This document shows positions 53,712 through 62,250 of a stretch of DNA of 64,000 bases, one piece after another (positions within the stretch are counted from its first letter, which is position 1; every line of letters begins with the position of its first letter). The DNA is from Streptomyces umbrinus (GTDB lineage Bacteria; Actinomycetota; Actinomycetes; Streptomycetales; Streptomycetaceae). The stretch covers positions 7,316,001-7,380,000 of the forward strand of contig NZ_JAUSZI010000002.1 of the NCBI RefSeq assembly GCF_030817415.1. The letters run 5' to 3'. The notes under the pieces are model-generated. The model had not been told where the DNA came from. It saw only the letters and a program-made list of their open reading frames with translations, and did no database searches. The position numbers were made by a program, and so were the translations under genes.

Positions 53712-56003
53712 TCAGGCCTCCTTCACCCGGTCGTAGCGGCCGAGGAAGTCCGGGGTGCCGTTCCGGACCCGGTGGAGGAAGAGGCCGTTGACCCAGCGGA
53801 ACTCCTTGGTCACCGGATCGAACTCGATGGCCTTGGCGAGCCCCTTGTGGGTGGTCTGGCGGAGCCTGCGCACCATGGCGCCCCGCTCGGGCTCGACGCT
53901 GCCCAGCTCGCGCATGCCCTGGGCGACGAAGAGCAGCGCGTCGTACGCCTCCACCGCGAAGCGCTCGACGGTGCGTACCCCGAAGCGCTTCCTGTACGTC
54001 TTCACGAAGTGTGCCGCGGCCGGCAGCTCGGCCGGGTCGACGTAGGTCGTCACCATCACCCAGCCTTCGGCTGCCCGGCCCGCCTCCTTGAGGAACGCGG
54101 TCTGCAGGACGGGTTCCGGGGCCATACGCGTGCCCCGGAATCCGGCCTGTTCCAGCGCGCGGGCGCAGCGGGCGGCCCGGTGCGGTGAGGAGCCGGCGTA
54201 CACGACGGCCTGCGCGTCGGAGGCGAGCACGGCGGCGGCGACCGTGTCGAAGTCCTCGCTGTCCGCGGGGACGACATGGGTCGTGGTCGTGCCTTTGGAG
54301 GGCGGGTACGTGGTCAGGGTTCTGACGATCTGCCAACTGGTCCGGTTCGCCGCCCTGTCGTCCACGAGGGCGGTCCTCCGGCTCTTCTCGACGTTGGTGA
54401 GGTAGTGGATGAAGGGTGTCGACAGGGTGTTCTCGTCGGGCCTGAGCCGGAAGTACGCGCGGGTGGTCGACAGGGAGTACTCGTCGTCGCCGCCGGAGGA
54501 GACGGTCACGATGGGCAGCAGGCCCTTCTCGTAGCGGGACACGGCGGTCCCGGCCGCGGTGCTGCCGGTCGGGCCGATGACGGCGTACACGTCGTGGTCC
54601 GCGACGAATTTTCCGGCCATCTCCTCGGCGCGCTTCGCCTGCCCGGCGTCGTCGAGGACCTTCAGCGCCAGGTCGAAGGCGCGGCCGTCACGGGAGCCGG
54701 AGTTGAAGTCCGCCACGGCGAGCCGCGCGCCCCGCTCCTGCGCCCGGCCGATCGCCCTGTCCGGTCCCGACAGGTCCGCGTGCAGCCCGATGACGTACCG
54801 GGGCAGCGGTCCGGAGCGCGTCGAGCCGTCGCCGCCGGCCTCGGGCCTGGAGGCGGCCCAGGCCGCCAGTCCTCCGCCGGTCAGGACCACTCCGGCCGCC
54901 GAACCCAGCGTCAGCAGGCGGCGCCGGGAGAGGGCGGGCCGCTCCGGCGGCTGCACGAGCGTGACGGGCCCGGGGGCGGGGGCGGGGTCGGGCAGGGCCA
55001 GGACGGCGGACGAGCGTTCCGCGATCAGCCGGGGCAGCGCGGGCGGCAGCCAGTCGTCCTCCCGCCCACTCACTGGCCCACTCACTGGCCCGCTCTCCGG
55101 CCCGCCCTCCCGCCTGCTCTCCCGTCCGCCCTCCGGCCCGCTCTCCGGTCCGTCCTCATCGGCCAGGGCGTCTCGTACCTCCTGCGCGGTGGGCCTGGCT
55201 TCCGGGGCCTTGGCGAGGCAGGCGGTCAGCAGTGGGACCAGGGTCCACGGCACGGCGTCCAGGTCCGGTTCCTCGTGGACCGTACGGAAGATGACGGCGG
55301 CCGCGGTGCCGGTACCGAACGGGCGGCGGCCGGTCGCCGCGTACGCCAGGACGCAGCCCAGCGAGAAGACGTCGCTCGGCGGGCCGATGTCTCCGCCCTG
55401 CGCCCGCGCCTGTTCGGGCGAGAGATAGCCGGGCGAGCCGATCACCACGTCGCTCGCGGTCAGCGCGGTGGCACCGGTGGACCGCGCGATGCCGAAATCG
55501 ATCAACCGGGGCCCGTCCAGGGCGAGCAGGACGTTGCCCGGCTTGACGTCCCTGTGCACCAGGCCCGCGGCGTGCACCTCGGTGAGCGCTTCGGCCAGCC
55601 GGGCGCCCAGGGCTCGTACCGTACGTTCCGGCAGCGGCCCGTGCAGCGTGACGGCCTCGGCCAGCGACGGGCCCGGTACGAAGGCGGCCGTCAGCCAGGG
55701 TTCGCGGGCCTCCGGCTCCGCAGCGGTGACCGGTACCAGCCACCGTCCGGTGAGCCCGCTCGCCGCCTCGGCCTCGCGCCGGAAACGGGCCCGGAAACCG
55801 TGGTCGGCCGCGTACTCGGCGCGGATCACTTTCAGCGCGACCAGCGCCCCGCCCGTCGAGCGGGCCAGGTAGACCACGCCCATGCCGCCCGCGCCGAGCC
55901 GGCCCAGCAGCCGGTGTCCGCCGACGGACGACGGGTCGCCCGGCCTGAGCGCGCGTACTCCCGCGTGCACTCCCGCGCGCCCCTCCGACTGCCCCCCGCT
56001 CAC
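53712..56003 (-). CDS. Ser/Thr protein kinase fused to ligand-binding domain (copy 1)
   Basis: A 763-residue protein. An N-terminal kinase domain shows LGAGGMGVVYLA (about 38-49), VALKVI, LVHRDVKPGNVLL near 147-159, LIDFGIARS near 167, and an APE-like SPEQARAQ. A membrane or Tat-like segment (SRRRLLTLGSAAGVVLTGGG) lies near 360. The extracytoplasmic part (about 395-763) is a branched-chain amino-acid-type periplasmic-binding-protein domain. It should sense an extracellular ligand and phosphorylate proteins inside. Start GTG 56003, three bases after the upstream stop at 56006, so the two kinases are coupled. Confidence 0.9.
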   Translation of the reverse strand: MSGGQSEGRAGVHAGVRALRPGDPSSVGGHRLLGRLGAGGMGVVYLARSTGGALVALKVIRAEYAADHGFRARFRREAEAASGLTGRWLVPVTAAEPEAREPWLTAAFVPGPSLAEAVTLHGPLPERTVRALGARLAEALTEVHAAGLVHRDVKPGNVLLALDGPRLIDFGIARSTGATALTASDVVIGSPGYLSPEQARAQGGDIGPPSDVFSLGCVLAYAATGRRPFGTGTAAAVIFRTVHEEPDLDAVPWTLVPLLTACLAKAPEARPTAQEVRDALADEDGPESGPEGGRESRREGGPESGPVSGPVSGREDDWLPPALPRLIAERSSAVLALPDPAPAPGPVTLVQPPERPALSRRRLLTLGSAAGVVLTGGGLAAWAASRPEAGGDGSTRSGPLPRYVIGLHADLSGPDRAIGRAQERGARLAVADFNSGSRDGRAFDLALKVLDDAGQAKRAEEMAGKFVADHDVYAVIGPTGSTAAGTAVSRYEKGLLPIVTVSSGGDDEYSLSTTRAYFRLRPDENTLSTPFIHYLTNVEKSRRTALVDDRAANRTSWQIVRTLTTYPPSKGTTTTHVVPADSEDFDTVAAAVLASDAQAVVYAGSSPHRAARCARALEQAGFRGTRMAPEPVLQTAFLKEAGRAAEGWVMVTTYVDPAELPAAAHFVKTYRKRFGVRTVERFAVEAYDALLFVAQGMRELGSVEPERGAMVRRLRQTTHKGLAKAIEFDPVTKEFRWVNGLFLHRVRNGTPDFLGRYDRVKEA

Positions 56004-56005
56004 CG

Positions 56006-58225
56006 CTACACCTTGGAGGCGGCTTCGCCGACGTAGCGGAACCGGCCGCTCTCGACCTGGTACAGGGATACGCCCCAGCCGGTGAACTGGCCGTCCGCCG
56101 GCTGGAAGGCGAACTCCTTGGTGACTCCCTTGTAGCGGCTCTTGCGCAGCAGGCCCACCAGCTCCTTGCGCGTCGGCGGCCTCCGGCGCTTCGTGGCCTT
56201 CAGCACCTCCTGGAGTACGAGGTTGACGGTGTCGTACGCCTCGGCGGCGTAGGAGCCGGGCGCGGCGTCGTAGCGCTTGCGGAAGGCGGCGGTGAAGGCC
56301 TTCGCGGCCGGTACGGCGGAGGGGTCGACGAAGGAGGAGGTCATCAGCCAGCCCTCGGCCGCGTCCCCGGCCAGCTCCAGGAACTCCGGGTCGAGTACGG
56401 CCTGCGGCGCGAGCCGCGGCCCGTCGAAACCGGCCGTCGCCAGCTCGCGGGCCACCCGGGCGGCGCCTGGCGCGTAGCCGGAGTAGATGAAGGAGTCGAT
56501 GCCGGCCCGCAGCATGTCGGTGACGACGGCCTTGACGTCCTCGGTGCCCGCCGGGATCACCCGGGGGTAGGGCGGGAGGCCGTGCGTGCGCAGCATGAGG
56601 GTGGTGCTCTGGGCGGAATCCCAGGAATACGTCTGCGCGGTGCGGTCCTGGAGCAGCCCGGGCAGCCGCGCCCCCTTCTGCCCCGCGAGACGGACGGCGA
56701 GTGCCATGGAGATGATCGGGTCGGGGGCGCGGCACTGCAGGAAGGACCGGTATTCCTGCGAGGTCATGAGCAACCCTCCGACCGAGACGGACAGCAGCGG
56801 CAGCAGGGCCTCGTCGTACGTGGCGAGGACCGCTTGGGCCGTTTCGTCGTTGGACGGGCCGAGTACGGCGAGCACGTCCTCGTCCTGGATCAGCTTCTTG
56901 GCCGCGGCCGGTGCGCGCTCCGCGCTGCCGCCGTCGTCAGAGGTCTTCAGTGTGAGCTCGAAGGGTTTGTCCTTACGGGAGTTGAACTGCTCGACCGCCA
57001 GCCGCGCGCCCCACTCCTGCGCCTTGCCCGCCATGCGCCGGGTCCCGCTCAGATCCGCCTGTACACCGATCGCCCAGCGGCGGGCCCCCGACGCCGACGT
57101 GCCCTTGTCCTCGTCGCGCAGGACGGCCCAGGCCGCGGTTCCGCCCGCCGCCATGAGTACCGCCGCGCCGGAGGCCAGGAGCAGCCGGCGGCGGCCGGGC
57201 GACGCCGGTTCTGTGTCCCCTGGTGGTCCGGCGGGTGCTTCGGCGGGTGCTTCGGCGGCGGTCGGCTCGATGTCGGGGAGCGCCAGCATCTCGGACGAAC
57301 GGTCGGCGATGACCCGTACGACGCCCTCGGGCAGCCAGTCGATCTGCCCGCCCTCGGGGACCGCGTCCTCGACCAGCAGCACGGTGCCGATCTGCTCGGC
57401 CGTCGGACGGTCAGCCGGGTCCTTCGCCAGGCACATGAGCAACAGCGTCAGCAACTCGACGCCGGCTTCTGCGCCCTCACCGCCCTCACCGGCTTCCTTG
57501 CCCTCCTCGGCCTCGATGCCGGTCAGGTCGGGTTCGTCGTGGACCGTGCGGTAGAGCAGGGCGTCGACCGTGCCGGTGCCGAACGGCGGTCGGCCGGTCG
57601 CCGCGTACGCCAGCAGGCAGCCCAGCGAGAAGATGTCGCTCGGCGGGCCCAGTGCCGCGCCGCGTGCCTCGGCCTGCTCGGGGGAAAGGAAACCGGGTGT
57701 GCCGACGACCAGGTCGGTGGAGGTGATCGCGGTCTCGTCGGTCGCCCGCGCGATCCCGAAGTCGATCAGGCGCGGGCCGTCCACGGCGAGCAGGACGTTG
57801 GCGGGCTTGACGTCGCGGTGGACCAGACCGGCCGCGTGCACCTCGCGGAGCGCGGCGGCGAGCATCCTGGCCAGGACGAGCACGCTGCGGGTGGGCAGCG
57901 GGCCGTGACGGGCGACCGCCTCCTCCAGCGAGGGGCCGGGTACGAAGGCGGTGGCCAGCCAGGGCTCGTCCGCGTCCGGGTCCGCGCCGGTGACCGGCAC
58001 CGCCCAGGGGCTGGTCACCCGGCGGGCCGTCTCGACCTCACGGCGGAACCGGGCGCGGAAGTCCGGCTCGTCCGCGTACTCGGCCTGGATGACCTTGACG
58101 GCGGCCAGGCTCCCGGCCTTCGTACGGCCGAGGTAGACCACGCCCATGCCGCCCGCGCCGAGGCGGGCCAGTAGCCGGTGTCCGCCGATCGAGGCCGGGT
58201 CGGTGGGAAGCAGCGGCCCGCTCAT
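56006..58225 (-). CDS. Ser/Thr protein kinase fused to ligand-binding domain (copy 2)
   Basis: A 739-residue paralogue of copy 1 with the same order: kinase (LGAGGMGVVYLGRTKAG, VKVIQAEYADEPDFR, HRDVKPANVLL, RLIDFGIARATDE), a membrane segment near residue 345 (RRRLLLASGAAVLMAAGGTA), and a PBP-type ligand-binding domain. All catalytic kinase residues are present. The ATG at 58225 overlaps the preceding lipoprotein stop (ATGA), so lipoprotein and both kinases form one operon. Confidence 0.9.
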   Translation of the reverse strand: MSGPLLPTDPASIGGHRLLARLGAGGMGVVYLGRTKAGSLAAVKVIQAEYADEPDFRARFRREVETARRVTSPWAVPVTGADPDADEPWLATAFVPGPSLEEAVARHGPLPTRSVLVLARMLAAALREVHAAGLVHRDVKPANVLLAVDGPRLIDFGIARATDETAITSTDLVVGTPGFLSPEQAEARGAALGPPSDIFSLGCLLAYAATGRPPFGTGTVDALLYRTVHDEPDLTGIEAEEGKEAGEGGEGAEAGVELLTLLLMCLAKDPADRPTAEQIGTVLLVEDAVPEGGQIDWLPEGVVRVIADRSSEMLALPDIEPTAAEAPAEAPAGPPGDTEPASPGRRRLLLASGAAVLMAAGGTAAWAVLRDEDKGTSASGARRWAIGVQADLSGTRRMAGKAQEWGARLAVEQFNSRKDKPFELTLKTSDDGGSAERAPAAAKKLIQDEDVLAVLGPSNDETAQAVLATYDEALLPLLSVSVGGLLMTSQEYRSFLQCRAPDPIISMALAVRLAGQKGARLPGLLQDRTAQTYSWDSAQSTTLMLRTHGLPPYPRVIPAGTEDVKAVVTDMLRAGIDSFIYSGYAPGAARVARELATAGFDGPRLAPQAVLDPEFLELAGDAAEGWLMTSSFVDPSAVPAAKAFTAAFRKRYDAAPGSYAAEAYDTVNLVLQEVLKATKRRRPPTRKELVGLLRKSRYKGVTKEFAFQPADGQFTGWGVSLYQVESGRFRYVGEAASKV

Positions 58226-59055
58226 TCCGGCGCCTCCAGTTCGCTTTCGACACGGCTCACCATGGCGCTCTTCCCTTGCACGAGGGCGGTGTTGACGTCG
58301 TCCGCGGACCGGCCCTTGGAGCCCTTGCCGACGGCGGCGACGGTGACCTGGCCCACTCGGCTCTGCGACCAGTAGTAGTGGTAGGGGCCGCCGAGTTCGT
58401 CGCTGTAGTACTTGCCGCCTTCGGCGAGCATGTCCTCGGCGGTCAAGTTGCCCATCAGACCGAACTCCGAGCCCAGGGATCCCAGCCCGGTGATCCGCTC
58501 ACCCTGGCGGAGCTGCTGGTCGGGGCAGCGCAGCGCCTCCTCCAGTGTTCCGGCCATCTCCCAGTCGGCGTCCTTCACGGTCCGGTGCACGGTGACGACG
58601 GCGGCGACGCGGATGGGGCCCTTGCCGTCCTCCGCGGGAAGTTCGCTGTAGCGGGTGAGGGTGGCGAGCACCGTCGCGGGCAGTGGCTTGAGCTGCCAGA
58701 CGCAGTCCCTGTCGAGTACGGGCCGGAGGGCGGGGTCACTCTCGTACGGGCTGCGCCTGACGAAGCCGGGGCCCCATCTGGCGGGCGTCGCCGCGACGGC
58801 GCGGGCCAGGCGTAAGGCCTCCGCGCGGGTCTTCGGCGCGCGGCCGGGGTCGGGGGTGAAGTCCAGGCCCGTGGCGCTGGGACTCGGGGTGGGGCCGGAG
58901 CGGGTGTCACCGCTCGCGGCCGGGCTCTTGGAGCCGGTGGATCCGGACCCGGTGGGCTTGGCGGTTCCGTCGCCCCCGCCCCCCGAACAGCCGGCCAGTA
59001 ACAGCCCGGCGGACAAGACGCCGACGCCCAGCCGCACACGTCTTCGGCTCACCAT
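58222..59055 (-). CDS. Lipoprotein upstream of the kinase pair
   Basis: A 277-residue protein with an Arg-rich n-region, hydrophobic core (LGVGVLSAGLLLAGC) and lipobox LLAGC with Cys22, so it is an outer-surface membrane-anchored lipoprotein. A Ser/Gly/Thr-rich linker precedes a globular domain (about 65-277) with no motif I know (DWEMAGTLEEALRCPDQQLR, GGPYHYYWSQSRVGQVTVAA). It may act with the kinase receptors. ATG 59055. Confidence 0.82.
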   Translation of the reverse strand: MVSRRRVRLGVGVLSAGLLLAGCSGGGGDGTAKPTGSGSTGSKSPAASGDTRSGPTPSPSATGLDFTPDPGRAPKTRAEALRLARAVAATPARWGPGFVRRSPYESDPALRPVLDRDCVWQLKPLPATVLATLTRYSELPAEDGKGPIRVAAVVTVHRTVKDADWEMAGTLEEALRCPDQQLRQGERITGLGSLGSEFGLMGNLTAEDMLAEGGKYYSDELGGPYHYYWSQSRVGQVTVAAVGKGSKGRSADDVNTALVQGKSAMVSRVESELEAPE

Positions 59056-59326
59056 CAACTCCCCCAACTCCCCACACACGTACGCGTGTTCCCCCGCAGG
59101 GAGAGTAGCGACTATGCCCCTGGGGTACTACGGCTCCGGCGGAGTCCATCGTTCCTCGGAGCCGGAATTTCCGCGGAGCGAACGAGGAGTGCGGCGGCCG
59201 GGGTGCGCGGCCGCCGTGGCGTGCTGCTCACCGGCGGCAGCCGCTCCCGGAGGCGGATCCTGTATAACGGCAGGAGAGCACAGAGCGACACAGACCTGAC
59301 GGACTCAGAAGGAAGGAGTGCAGCCG

Positions 59327-59641
59327 ATGACACGGACCTGGGCGCAGCTGAAGCCCGCCGTGCTGCTGCTCGTCCTCCTTCTGCAGGTGGCGCTCCTCGA
59401 CACCGGCAGCCTCGCCGGAGCCGTCGCCGTCACGTTCGCGGCGACCGCCGCGGCCGGGTCCGCGCTCGCCGCCTGCTCCCTCATCGCCTCACGGCTCGCG
59501 CCCGCCGTACCCCGTACACGGGTCCGTACGGCGATGCGCGACCGTGAGAAGCGCACGGCGTTCCTGCCGCAGCGCGACCCCGACGCCCGGGGGCGCAGGC
59601 GTCCCCGAGCACCCGGCCGTTCCCTCCTGACGGCCGCGTAG
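59327..59641 (+). CDS. DUF6412-like small membrane protein
   Basis: A 104-residue protein with two hydrophobic helices (about 12-27 and 30-55) and a basic Arg-rich C-terminal tail. It precedes yidC by about 155 bp, as I recall for the DUF6412 family in streptomycetes. ATG 59327 has AGGAG ten bases upstream. Role unknown; it may help YidC. Confidence 0.7.
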   Translation: MTRTWAQLKPAVLLLVLLLQVALLDTGSLAGAVAVTFAATAAAGSALAACSLIASRLAPAVPRTRVRTAMRDREKRTAFLPQRDPDARGRRRPRAPGRSLLTAA

Positions 59642-59795
59642 GGGACCACTCTTCGGGATTCGGGACTTCGGGACGCTCTCAGAGCGTCCGCAGGAGATTT
59701 CCGGAGAACCTCAGCAGACCCCCTCGCGGGTCGTCATGCCGACGTACGTCACGTCTCATCTCCTCGGCACGACGAGACCCACGGAGGGCTCATCC

Positions 59796-60593
59796 ATGTC
59801 CGGCTTCTCTTCCCTCTTCTCTTCCTTCATGTCCGCGTTCGCGAGCCTCGTCGAGGGGCTCGCCGAACTGCTCGAACCGCTCTTCCAGGCCTCCGCCGCG
59901 GCCGCCGCGATCGTCCTGTTCACCGCGCTCGTACGCCTCCTCGTGCATCCCCTGTCCCGGGCCTCGGCGCGCGGGCAGCGGGCGCGGGCCGCCCTGCAGC
60001 CGCAGATCGCCGCGCTGCGCAAGAAGCACGGCAAGAACCCCGAGAAGCTCCAGAAGGCGGTGCTGGAGCTGCACGCCAAGGAGAAGGTCTCGCCGCTCTC
60101 CGGCTGCCTGCCCAGCCTCTTCCAGCTGCCGGCCTTCTTCCTCCTCTACCACCTGTTCTCGAACTCGCGGATCGGCGGCGAGGCCAACTCCCTCCTCGCC
60201 CACCAGCTCTTCGCCGCGCCGCTCGGCGGCCGGTGGGCGGACGCCCTCGGCGACGGCGGGGTCCTCGGGGGCGCCGGGCTGGTGTACCTGGCCCTGTTCG
60301 TGATCGTCGCGGCCGTCGCCACCTTCAACTACCGGCGTACGAAGCGGATGATGGCGGCAAATGCTCCGGTGGCCGCGGCCGACGGCGACCAGGGTGCGCA
60401 GCAGGTGCCCGGGCTCGGCGCGATCACCAAGGTCATGCCGCTGATGTCCTTCCTCACGCTGTTCACCGTGGCGGTGGTACCGCTGGCCGCGGCGCTGTAC
60501 GTGGTGACCAGTACGACGTGGAGCGCGATCGAGCGGGCCGTGCTGTACCGGGACATGCCGGGGGCGGCGCCGGCCGCCGCCGTGCTCGGCTGA
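59796..60593 (+). CDS. YidC/Oxa1-family membrane insertase (accessory copy)
   Basis: A 265-residue insertase. Five hydrophobic spans are visible; the first two flank RASARGQRARAALQPQIAAL with the cytoplasmic hairpin RKKHGKNPEKLQKAVLELHA, typical of YidC. SPLSGCLPSLFQLPAFFLLY contains the conserved CLP/P-rich segment. It is short and lacks the N-terminal periplasmic domain, as in Gram-positive YidC2-type proteins. The ATG at 59796 follows a GGAGG. The main yidC is expected elsewhere next to rnpA, so this is a second copy. Confidence 0.9.
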   Translation: MSGFSSLFSSFMSAFASLVEGLAELLEPLFQASAAAAAIVLFTALVRLLVHPLSRASARGQRARAALQPQIAALRKKHGKNPEKLQKAVLELHAKEKVSPLSGCLPSLFQLPAFFLLYHLFSNSRIGGEANSLLAHQLFAAPLGGRWADALGDGGVLGGAGLVYLALFVIVAAVATFNYRRTKRMMAANAPVAAADGDQGAQQVPGLGAITKVMPLMSFLTLFTVAVVPLAAALYVVTSTTWSAIERAVLYRDMPGAAPAAAVLG

Positions 60594-60625
60594 CGCGCAG
60601 GAGGCCTGTCGGGCGGGCGGTTACG

Positions 60626-60659
60626 GTCCAGTCCGTGAACCAGGTATTGCGGACTGGAC
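60626..60659. promoter_or_regulatory. 10-bp perfect inverted repeat between yidC and the FAH-type gene
   Basis: GTCCAGTCCG (60626-60635) and CGGACTGGAC (60650-60659) flank a 14-nt loop 33 bp after the yidC stop. ACCAGTCC at about 60678-60685 is a third half-site. This could be a terminator, but the third half-site and the 80-bp distance to the next ATG suggest an operator. Confidence 0.6.
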
Positions 60660-60739
60660 GCCGACCTTGGACGATCGACCAGTCCTCCGATGGCTGCACC
60701 CGTCGGACGGGCCGCCCGCGATCAAGGGAGATTGTGATC

Positions 60740-61597
60740 ATGAAGCTGCTGCGAGTCGGTACGACAGGGGCGGAGCGGCCCGCGCTCCTTGATGCCGAGG
60801 GAGTCCTGCGGGACCTGTCGGCCGTCGTGCCGGACATCGACGGGGCGCTGCTCGCCGACGACGCGGCGCTCGGCCGGATCCGTACCGCCGCCGAGGCCGG
60901 GGAACTGCCCGTGCTCGACGCGGACGGGCTGCGGGTCGGCCCGCCGGTCGCCCGGATCGGCAAGGTCGTCTGCATCGGCCTCAACTACCACGACCATGCC
61001 AAGGAGACCGGTGCCGAGCCGCCCGCCGAGCCGGTGATCTTCTTCAAGGCGGCGGACACGGTCGTCGGGCCGTACGACACCGTGCTCGTGCCGCGTGGCT
61101 CGGTGAAGACCGACTGGGAGGTCGAGCTGGCCGTCGTCATCGGGCGTACGGCCCGGTATCTCGGCTCGCACGAGGAGGCGCTCGCGCATGTCGCCGGGTA
61201 CGCGGTGGCGCACGACGTGTCCGAGCGGGAGTTCCAGATCGAGCGGGGCGGGACCTGGGACAAGGGGAAGAACTGCGAGACGTTCAATCCGCTCGGGCCG
61301 TGGCTCGTGACGGCGGACGAGGTTGCCGACCCGCAGGGGCTGGGGCTGAAGCTGTGGGTCAACGGGGAGTTGCGGCAGGACGGGAGTACGTCCGACCAGA
61401 TCTTCACCGTTGCCGAAGTCGTGCGGTATGTGAGTCAGTTCATGACTCTTTATCCCGGGGATGTCATCAATACCGGGACGCCGGCGGGGGTTGCGCTGGG
61501 GATGCCTGAGCCCAAGCCGTTCTTGCGGGCGGGGGATGTCGTGGAGTTGGAGATTGAGGGGCTTGGGCGGCAGCGGCAGGAATTCAAGCCTGCCTGA
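60740..61597 (+). CDS. Fumarylacetoacetate hydrolase-family enzyme
   Basis: A 285-residue enzyme of the FAH/2-hydroxyhepta-2,4-diene-1,7-dioate isomerase family. GLNYHDHAKETG, EPVIFFKAADTVVGPYD, the metal ligands in DWEVELAVVIG and HDVSEREFQIERGGTWDKGK, and the terminal FMTLYPGDVINTGTPAGVAL are all present. Members act on acylpyruvates or carbon-carbon cleavage products in catabolism. The ATG at 60740 has AGGGAG upstream. Specificity is not decidable from sequence. Confidence 0.92.
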   Translation: MKLLRVGTTGAERPALLDAEGVLRDLSAVVPDIDGALLADDAALGRIRTAAEAGELPVLDADGLRVGPPVARIGKVVCIGLNYHDHAKETGAEPPAEPVIFFKAADTVVGPYDTVLVPRGSVKTDWEVELAVVIGRTARYLGSHEEALAHVAGYAVAHDVSEREFQIERGGTWDKGKNCETFNPLGPWLVTADEVADPQGLGLKLWVNGELRQDGSTSDQIFTVAEVVRYVSQFMTLYPGDVINTGTPAGVALGMPEPKPFLRAGDVVELEIEGLGRQRQEFKPA

Positions 61598-61633
61598 GCG
61601 TTTCGCTGGGGGCGGGGAAGTGCGGACGGTCCG

Positions 61634-61758
61634 TTGTCGGGTGCGGGTCCGTCGTGGCTTGTCGCGCAGTTCCCCGCGCCCCTGAAAGCGAAAAGACTGC
61701 GCAGTTCCCCGCGCCCCTGCAAAGCCAAAAGACTGCGCAGTTCCCCGCGCCCCTATAT
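61634..61758. repeat. Intergenic repeat copy with triple tandem core
   Basis: GCGCAGTTCCCCGCGCCCCT occurs three times, at 61664-61683, 61699-61718 and 61735-61754 (period 35-36 nt), each separated by an A-rich spacer. It lies between the convergent FAH-type and UPF0303 genes and follows the usual GTGCGGGTCCGTCGTGGCTT lead-in. Confidence 0.85.
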
Positions 61759-61773
61759 GAGTCCCCGCACGCC

Positions 61774-62250
61774 CTAGAGCGTTGCCGTGAAGTGCTCCAG
61801 CGCCTCTACCACCATTGCGTGGTCCTCCAGTTGGGGGAGGCCCGAGACCACCACCGTGCCGATTACGCCCGCGCCCTTCACCGTGATCGGGAAGGCGCCG
61901 CCGTGGGCCGCGTAGACGTCGGGGTCCAGGCGGGAGGAGTCCTCGAAGGTTGTGTTCTTGGCTCGGAAGCGGGTGCCGATCAGGAGGGACGAGGCGGCGT
62001 AGCGGTCGACCACTCGGCGTTTGCGGTCGATCCAGGCGTCGTTGTCGGGGGTGGAGCCGGGGAGAGCGGCGTGGAAGAGCTGCTGGCCTCCCCGGCGGAT
62101 GTCGATGGCGACCGGGGCGTTGCGCTCGCGGGCCAGTTCGACGAGGAGTGTGCCCAGGGCCCACGCGTCGTCGTACGTGAAGTGAGGGAGCGTCAGGCGG
62201 CGCTCCTGCTCCTCCAGTTCGGCGATGGTGGGTGCGGTGGGGGTGCTCAC
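61774..62250 (-). CDS. UPF0303 heme-degrading-domain-like protein
   Basis: A 158-residue protein of the UPF0303/HbpS-like fold: LEEQERRLTLPHFTYDDAWA, ARERNAPVAIDIRRGGQQLF, and GGAFPITVKGAGVIGTVVVS. Family members are linked to heme or glycolate-type (GlcG) functions but few are tested. The GTG start at 62250 overlaps the upstream oxidoreductase stop (GTGA). It may act with that enzyme. Confidence 0.82.
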   Translation of the reverse strand: MSTPTAPTIAELEEQERRLTLPHFTYDDAWALGTLLVELARERNAPVAIDIRRGGQQLFHAALPGSTPDNDAWIDRKRRVVDRYAASSLLIGTRFRAKNTTFEDSSRLDPDVYAAHGGAFPITVKGAGVIGTVVVSGLPQLEDHAMVVEALEHFTATL

